From assembly GCF_002858715.1 (NCBI RefSeq), contig NZ_PJZH01000021.1:1-63059 (forward strand): a stretch of 63,059 nucleotides of DNA. Direction: 5' to 3'. Position numbers and translations under genes: made by a program. Under the pieces are notes generated by a model that worked only from the letters and a program-made list of their open reading frames with translations, was not told the origin of the DNA and did no database searches. Below are positions 59,420 through 63,059 of the stretch, piece after piece; the stretch's first letter is position 1; each line of letters begins with the position of its first letter. Source of the stretch: Chimaeribacter coloradensis. GTDB taxonomy: Bacteria; Pseudomonadota; Gammaproteobacteria; Enterobacterales; Enterobacteriaceae.

Positions 59420-60745
59420 ATGAAGGAACGTAGTACAGAGCTGGTTCAGGGATTCCGTCACTCAGTTCCCTATATCAATGCCCACCGGGGCAAGACATTT
59501 GTGATCATGCTGGGCGGCGAGGCCATCGCCCATGAGAACTTCTCCAATATCGTCAATGATATTGGCCTGTTGCATAGCCTGGGGATCCGGCTGGTGGTGG
59601 TCTATGGTGCCCGCCCGCAGATTGACGCCAACCTGGCGGAGCATCACTGCGAGCCGGTCTACCACAAGCACACCCGGGTCACGGATGCGAAAAGCCTGGA
59701 GCTGGTGAAGCAGGCCGCCGGGTTGCTGCAACTCGACATCACCGCCCGTCTCTCCATGAGTTTGAATAACACGCCGTTACAGGGCGCGCACATCAATGTG
59801 GTGAGCGGCAACTTCATCATTGCCCAGCCGCTGGGCGTGGATGACGGCGTGGACTACTGCCACAGCGGCCGCATCCGCCGGATTGATGAAGAGGCGATCC
59901 ACCGCCAGCTCGACAGCGGGGCCATCGTGCTGATGGGGCCGGTGGCGGTGTCGGTGACGGGTGAGAGCTTTAACCTCACCTCGGAAGAGGTGGCGACGCA
60001 GCTGGCGATCAAGCTGAAAGCGGAGAAGATGATCGGCTTCTGCTCCTCGCAAGGGGTCACGGACAGCGAAGGCAATGTGATTTCTGAGCTGTTCCCGAAT
60101 GATGCCCAGCAGCGCATCGAGGCGCTGGAGCAAGCCGGGGATTACCACTCCGGCACCGTGCGTTTCCTGCGCGGGGCGGTCAAAGCCTGCCGCAGCGGCG
60201 TGCGCCGCAGCCACCTGATCAGTTACCTCGAGGATGGCGCACTGGTGCAGGAGCTGTTTTCACGCGACGGCATCGGCACGCAGATCGTGATGGAGAGCGC
60301 CGAGCAGGTGCGCCGCGCCACCATTAATGACATCGGCGGCATCCTGGAGCTGATCCGCCCGCTGGAGCAGCAGGGGATTCTGGTGCGCCGCTCCCGTGAG
60401 CAGCTGGAGATGGAGATCGACAAGTTCACCATTATCGAGCGGGATAACCTGACCATCGCCTGCGCGGCGCTCTACCCGTTCCCGGAAGAGAAAATTGGTG
60501 AGATGGCCTGCGTGGCGGTGCACCCCGACTACCGCAGCTCGTCCCGCGGTGAAATGCTGCTGCACCGGGTGGCGAGCCAGGCGCGGCAGATGGGGCTGGA
60601 GAAGCTGTTTGTGCTGACGACCCGCAGCATCCACTGGTTCCAGGAGCGCGGCTTCCAACCGGCGGATGTGGAGGTATTGCCGATGCAGAAACAGGCGCTC
60701 TACAACTACCAGCGCCGCTCCAAGATCCTGCTGGCGGATCTGTAA
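59420..60745 (+). CDS. argA: N-acetylglutamate synthase
   Basis: ArgA acetylates glutamate, the first and feedback-inhibited step of arginine synthesis. The 441-residue protein has an N-terminal amino-acid-kinase fold domain that binds arginine (1 to about 285, [15 protein letters not shown]) and a C-terminal GNAT acetyltransferase domain (about 295-441, [23 protein letters not shown]). Two ARG boxes precede it. Divergent from amiC. Confidence 0.97.
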   Translation: MKERSTELVQGFRHSVPYINAHRGKTFVIMLGGEAIAHENFSNIVNDIGLLHSLGIRLVVVYGARPQIDANLAEHHCEPVYHKHTRVTDAKSLELVKQAAGLLQLDITARLSMSLNNTPLQGAHINVVSGNFIIAQPLGVDDGVDYCHSGRIRRIDEEAIHRQLDSGAIVLMGPVAVSVTGESFNLTSEEVATQLAIKLKAEKMIGFCSSQGVTDSEGNVISELFPNDAQQRIEALEQAGDYHSGTVRFLRGAVKACRSGVRRSHLISYLEDGALVQELFSRDGIGTQIVMESAEQVRRATINDIGGILELIRPLEQQGILVRRSREQLEMEIDKFTIIERDNLTIACAALYPFPEEKIGEMACVAVHPDYRSSSRGEMLLHRVASQARQMGLEKLFVLTTRSIHWFQERGFQPADVEVLPMQKQALYNYQRRSKILLADL

Positions 60746-60760
60746 CCCCTTTCCCGCGGC

Positions 60761-60798
60761 CATGACGCCGGCGGTTCGCCGCCGACGTCATGCTGTTT
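60761..60798. terminator. Hairpin between convergent argA and recD
   Basis: A 14-bp stem with one mismatch (60761-60774 with 60779-60792) and a TTCG tetraloop. Only CTGTTTGC follows on the plus strand, so termination strength is uncertain. Confidence 0.55.
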
Positions 60799-60871
60799 GC
60801 AGGCGCTGTATGGCGCTTTCACCCCTCGCCCCCCGGCGCGAAACGCAACATCAATGCCACCGGCACACCGG

Positions 60872-62731
60872 CTAAGAGGCCGCCTGAAACGCCTGCATCA
60901 GCCGGTCACCCAGGCCGCTGCGCCGCTGGGTCGGGGTGCTGATGGCGCTGGCCAGCACTTTATGGCTGGCATAGAGCGACAGCCGTTTCTTGGCGCGGGT
61001 GATGGCGGTATAGACCAGTTCGCGCGTCAGCACCGGCAGCCACTGGTTAGGCAGCACCAGCAGGGTATGGTCAAACTCCGACCCCTGGGATTTATGCACC
61101 GTCATCGCATAGGCGGTTTCATGGGCCGGCAGTCGGCTCGGCTGAACGGATTTGATTTCGCCGTTCGGCAACTGGAAGTAGACCCGCAGCTCATTGCGGT
61201 GGTCACGCAGGGTAATGCCGATGTCGCCGTTGAACAGCCCCAGCGCGCTGTCATTGCGGCTGATCATCACCGGCCGGCCGGCATACCAGCGCCCGGCCGC
61301 GCCCGGCAGGCGACGGATGGCCCCTTGGCGGTGCAGCGCCTGTTCGATGCGGTCATTCAGCCCGCTGACGCCAAACGGCCCCTCGCGCAGCGCGCAGAGT
61401 ACACGGAAATGGCTGAACAGCCGCAGAATCTCCCCCGCGTCCGCCCCGGCTTTCACCTGGTGCAGATAGGGCTGATACTCCGCCACGCACACCTCCAGCA
61501 AATGCTGGTAATCCTCATTGCCCGCCAACGGGTAGCCCTGCACATCCTCATAAGTGCCGTCCAGCGCCTTCAGCGCCGCCGGGGCTTTCCCGGCATTGAC
61601 GGCACCGGCCAGCAGCCCGATGCCTGAGGCGGCATCAAAACGGTAACTCTTGCGCAGCAGGCAGAGGCTGTCACGCACCGTGGCCGCGGTGTGCCGGTCG
61701 CTGCCGCTTAGGGCACAGCCGGTGATGCGGCTCAGCTGCTCCGCCCGCGCCGGGCTGTACCCCTGCTCGGCAAAACGGCAGAGGTCGCCCAGCACCGCGC
61801 CCGCCTCGACCGAGGCCAGCTGGTCACGGTCGCCGAGGAAAATCACCCGCGCGTGCGGCGGCAGGGCGGCAATCAGCCGCGCCATCATCGGCAGGTCCAC
61901 CATTGACGCCTCATCCACCACCAGCACATCCAGGTGCAGCGGGTTGGCGGCGTGGTGGCGCATACGCTGGCTGTTGGGCTGTGCGCCCAGCAGCCGGTGC
62001 AGGGTCGAGGCCTCCTGCGGGATCGCCGCCTGAATGGCGGCATCCAGCGCCAGTTCACGGCTCGCCTTGCCCAGAGACTCCGTCAGCCGCGCCGCCGCCT
62101 TGCCGGTCGGGGCCGCCAGCTGGATGCGCAACTTCCTGTCAGCCGACAACTCCACCAGCGCCGCCAGCAACCGCGCCACTGTGGTGGTCTTCCCGGTGCC
62201 CGGCCCGCCGGAGATGATTGAAATACGGCGGGTAATGGCGACGGCGGCGGCCACTTTCTGCCAGTCCGGCTCGCTGCCGCCCGCGCCGAACAGGCGATCC
62301 AGAATTGCGCCCAGCGCCGCATGGTCAGCGGGCTGGTCACGGTCACTGGCGATAAACCCGGCCACCTGCGCCTCACACTGCCACATCCGCTGCAGATAGA
62401 GGCGATCCTGGTGCAGCACCAGCGGCGTGGGTCTGGAGCCGTCGCTGACGGCCGGGGAACCCGCCAGCCAGCTCAGCCACTGTTCACCGTCAGGGTGGCC
62501 GAGGCGCTCGCCCATCGCCTGTGCCAGCTCCGGGTGGCGGCCGTCAAACAGCCCGGCGGTGGTGAGTTGCGTCAGCGGCAAACAGACGTGCCCACTGCCT
62601 GCCTCGGCGCTGACGCAGGCAGCCGCCAGCAGCATCGCGGGCTGGTCCTCATCTGCCAGAAAACGGGCAAACTGCACATCCAGCGGCCTCAGCGCGCCGC
62701 CCAGCAGCGCGCGTTCCAGTAAGGTCATCAT
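60872..62731 (-). CDS. recD: Exodeoxyribonuclease V subunit RecD
   Basis: RecD is the fast 5'-3' helicase of RecBCD, which processes double-strand breaks. The 619-residue SF1B protein has the N-terminal RecB-contacting domain, Walker [10 protein letters not shown] at 175-183 (K181), Walker [16 protein letters not shown], and C-terminal motifs [14 protein letters not shown] and [14 protein letters not shown]. The start codon overlaps the recB stop (ATGA) with AGGA 8 nt upstream. Confidence 0.96.
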   Translation of the reverse strand: MMTLLERALLGGALRPLDVQFARFLADEDQPAMLLAAACVSAEAGSGHVCLPLTQLTTAGLFDGRHPELAQAMGERLGHPDGEQWLSWLAGSPAVSDGSRPTPLVLHQDRLYLQRMWQCEAQVAGFIASDRDQPADHAALGAILDRLFGAGGSEPDWQKVAAAVAITRRISIISGGPGTGKTTTVARLLAALVELSADRKLRIQLAAPTGKAAARLTESLGKASRELALDAAIQAAIPQEASTLHRLLGAQPNSQRMRHHAANPLHLDVLVVDEASMVDLPMMARLIAALPPHARVIFLGDRDQLASVEAGAVLGDLCRFAEQGYSPARAEQLSRITGCALSGSDRHTAATVRDSLCLLRKSYRFDAASGIGLLAGAVNAGKAPAALKALDGTYEDVQGYPLAGNEDYQHLLEVCVAEYQPYLHQVKAGADAGEILRLFSHFRVLCALREGPFGVSGLNDRIEQALHRQGAIRRLPGAAGRWYAGRPVMISRNDSALGLFNGDIGITLRDHRNELRVYFQLPNGEIKSVQPSRLPAHETAYAMTVHKSQGSEFDHTLLVLPNQWLPVLTRELVYTAITRAKKRLSLYASHKVLASAISTPTQRRSGLGDRLMQAFQAAS

Positions 62732-63059
62732 GAAGGTGTTCCTGCCTCGGTGGTTGAACGCGCGTGACCTTCAAACAGGGCATCCATCTCACGGATAAAG
62801 GCGGCCGAAGGGCGGCAGCGGAAGATACCGTTTTCCGGATGCTGTTGGTCGATCCCACGCAAAAAAAGATAGATCACGCCGCCGAAATGGCGGTCAATAT
62901 CGTAGTCTGCCAGGCGGTGCCGCAAATAGCGGTGCAGCGCCAGGCTGTAAAGCTGGTATTGCAGGTCATAGCGGTGCTCGGCCATCGCCTGCGCCATCGC
63001 GGGCTGCGTATAGGCGGCGGCACTCTCGCCCAGCCAGTTGGATTTATAATCCAGCAGGG
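62728..63059 (-). CDS. recB: Exodeoxyribonuclease V subunit RecB, C-terminal part (cut by window edge)
   Basis: About 110 residues of the RecB C-terminal nuclease domain are present; the 5' part lies beyond the right edge. The frame continues to the edge and begins with [10 protein letters not shown], containing the DYK nuclease-site motif. It continues through [20 protein letters not shown] and FLRGI, both conserved in RecB. The stop overlaps the recD start. Confidence 0.93.
   Translation of the reverse strand, partial: LLDYKSNWLGESAAAYTQPAMAQAMAEHRYDLQYQLYSLALHRYLRHRLADYDIDRHFGGVIYLFLRGIDQQHPENGIFRCRPSAAFIREMDALFEGHARSTTEAGTPS

Overview
This window is a core-chromosome segment of a GC-rich member of the Enterobacterales. 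Nearly every gene is a full-length counterpart of an Escherichia coli gene, with family residues at the expected positions (for example RcsF Cys74/109/118/124, Map D97/D108/H171/E204/E235, CsdA K222/C358, FabZ H54/E68). The order fits the Yersinia/Serratia side of the order better than Escherichia. The stretch from map-glnD-dapD-yaeH runs directly into yqcA-truC-yqcC-csrB-syd and on to argA-recD-recB, two blocks that lie far apart in E. coli. The placement rests on remembered gene order; no species is claimed.

Layout. 1-250: promoters and leader of an rRNA operon that leaves the left edge on the minus strand. 298-9114: gmhB, the MetJ-controlled metNIQ methionine importer, rcsF-trmO, proS, nlpE, yaeQ-arfB and yaeP-rof. 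9170-11324: a small c-type cytochrome gene overlapping the end of tilS, then yaeR. 11628-18623: accessory insertions around the lysine decarboxylase gene, namely lutABC (lactate oxidation) and a secreted modular GH19 chitinase. 18935-33749: the envelope and lipid block uppS-cdsA-rseP-bamA-skp-lpxD-fabZ-lpxA-lpxB-rnhB-dnaE-accA, all on the minus strand. 33983-38658: dxr, frr, pyrH, tsf, rpsB. 39007-43914: map, glnD, dapD, yaeH. 43975-55860: yqcA-truC-yqcC, the sRNA csrB, syd, queF, ppnN, xni, rlmM, ygdD, gcvA divergent from the sRNA gcvB, ygdI, and the sulfur-transfer set csdA-csdE-tcdA. 55948-63059: mltA, three initiator tRNA genes, amiC, argA, recD and the 3' end of recB.

Functionally the window links envelope assembly (LPS and fatty acid precursors, BamA, Skp, RseP, undecaprenyl phosphate), outer-membrane stress sensing (RcsF, NlpE), translation (S2, EF-Ts, RRF, ProRS, initiator tRNA, tRNA modification by TilS, TrmO, TruC and TcdA, queuosine by QueF, rescue by ArfB), amino acid and nitrogen control (MetJ, ArgR, GcvA/GcvB, GlnD, DapD) and RNA-based global control (CsrB, GcvB, Rof).

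I found no CRISPR array, prophage, insertion sequence or obvious new multi-gene system. The least conventional items are the tilS-coupled cytochrome c, the GH19-PKD-chitin-binding protein with a 21-bp repeat hinge, the lutABC insertion that meets the lysine decarboxylase gene with one base between stop codons, the three-half-site palindrome upstream of csrB, the NNPQ-repeat tail of MltA, and the structured lpxD-fabZ spacer.
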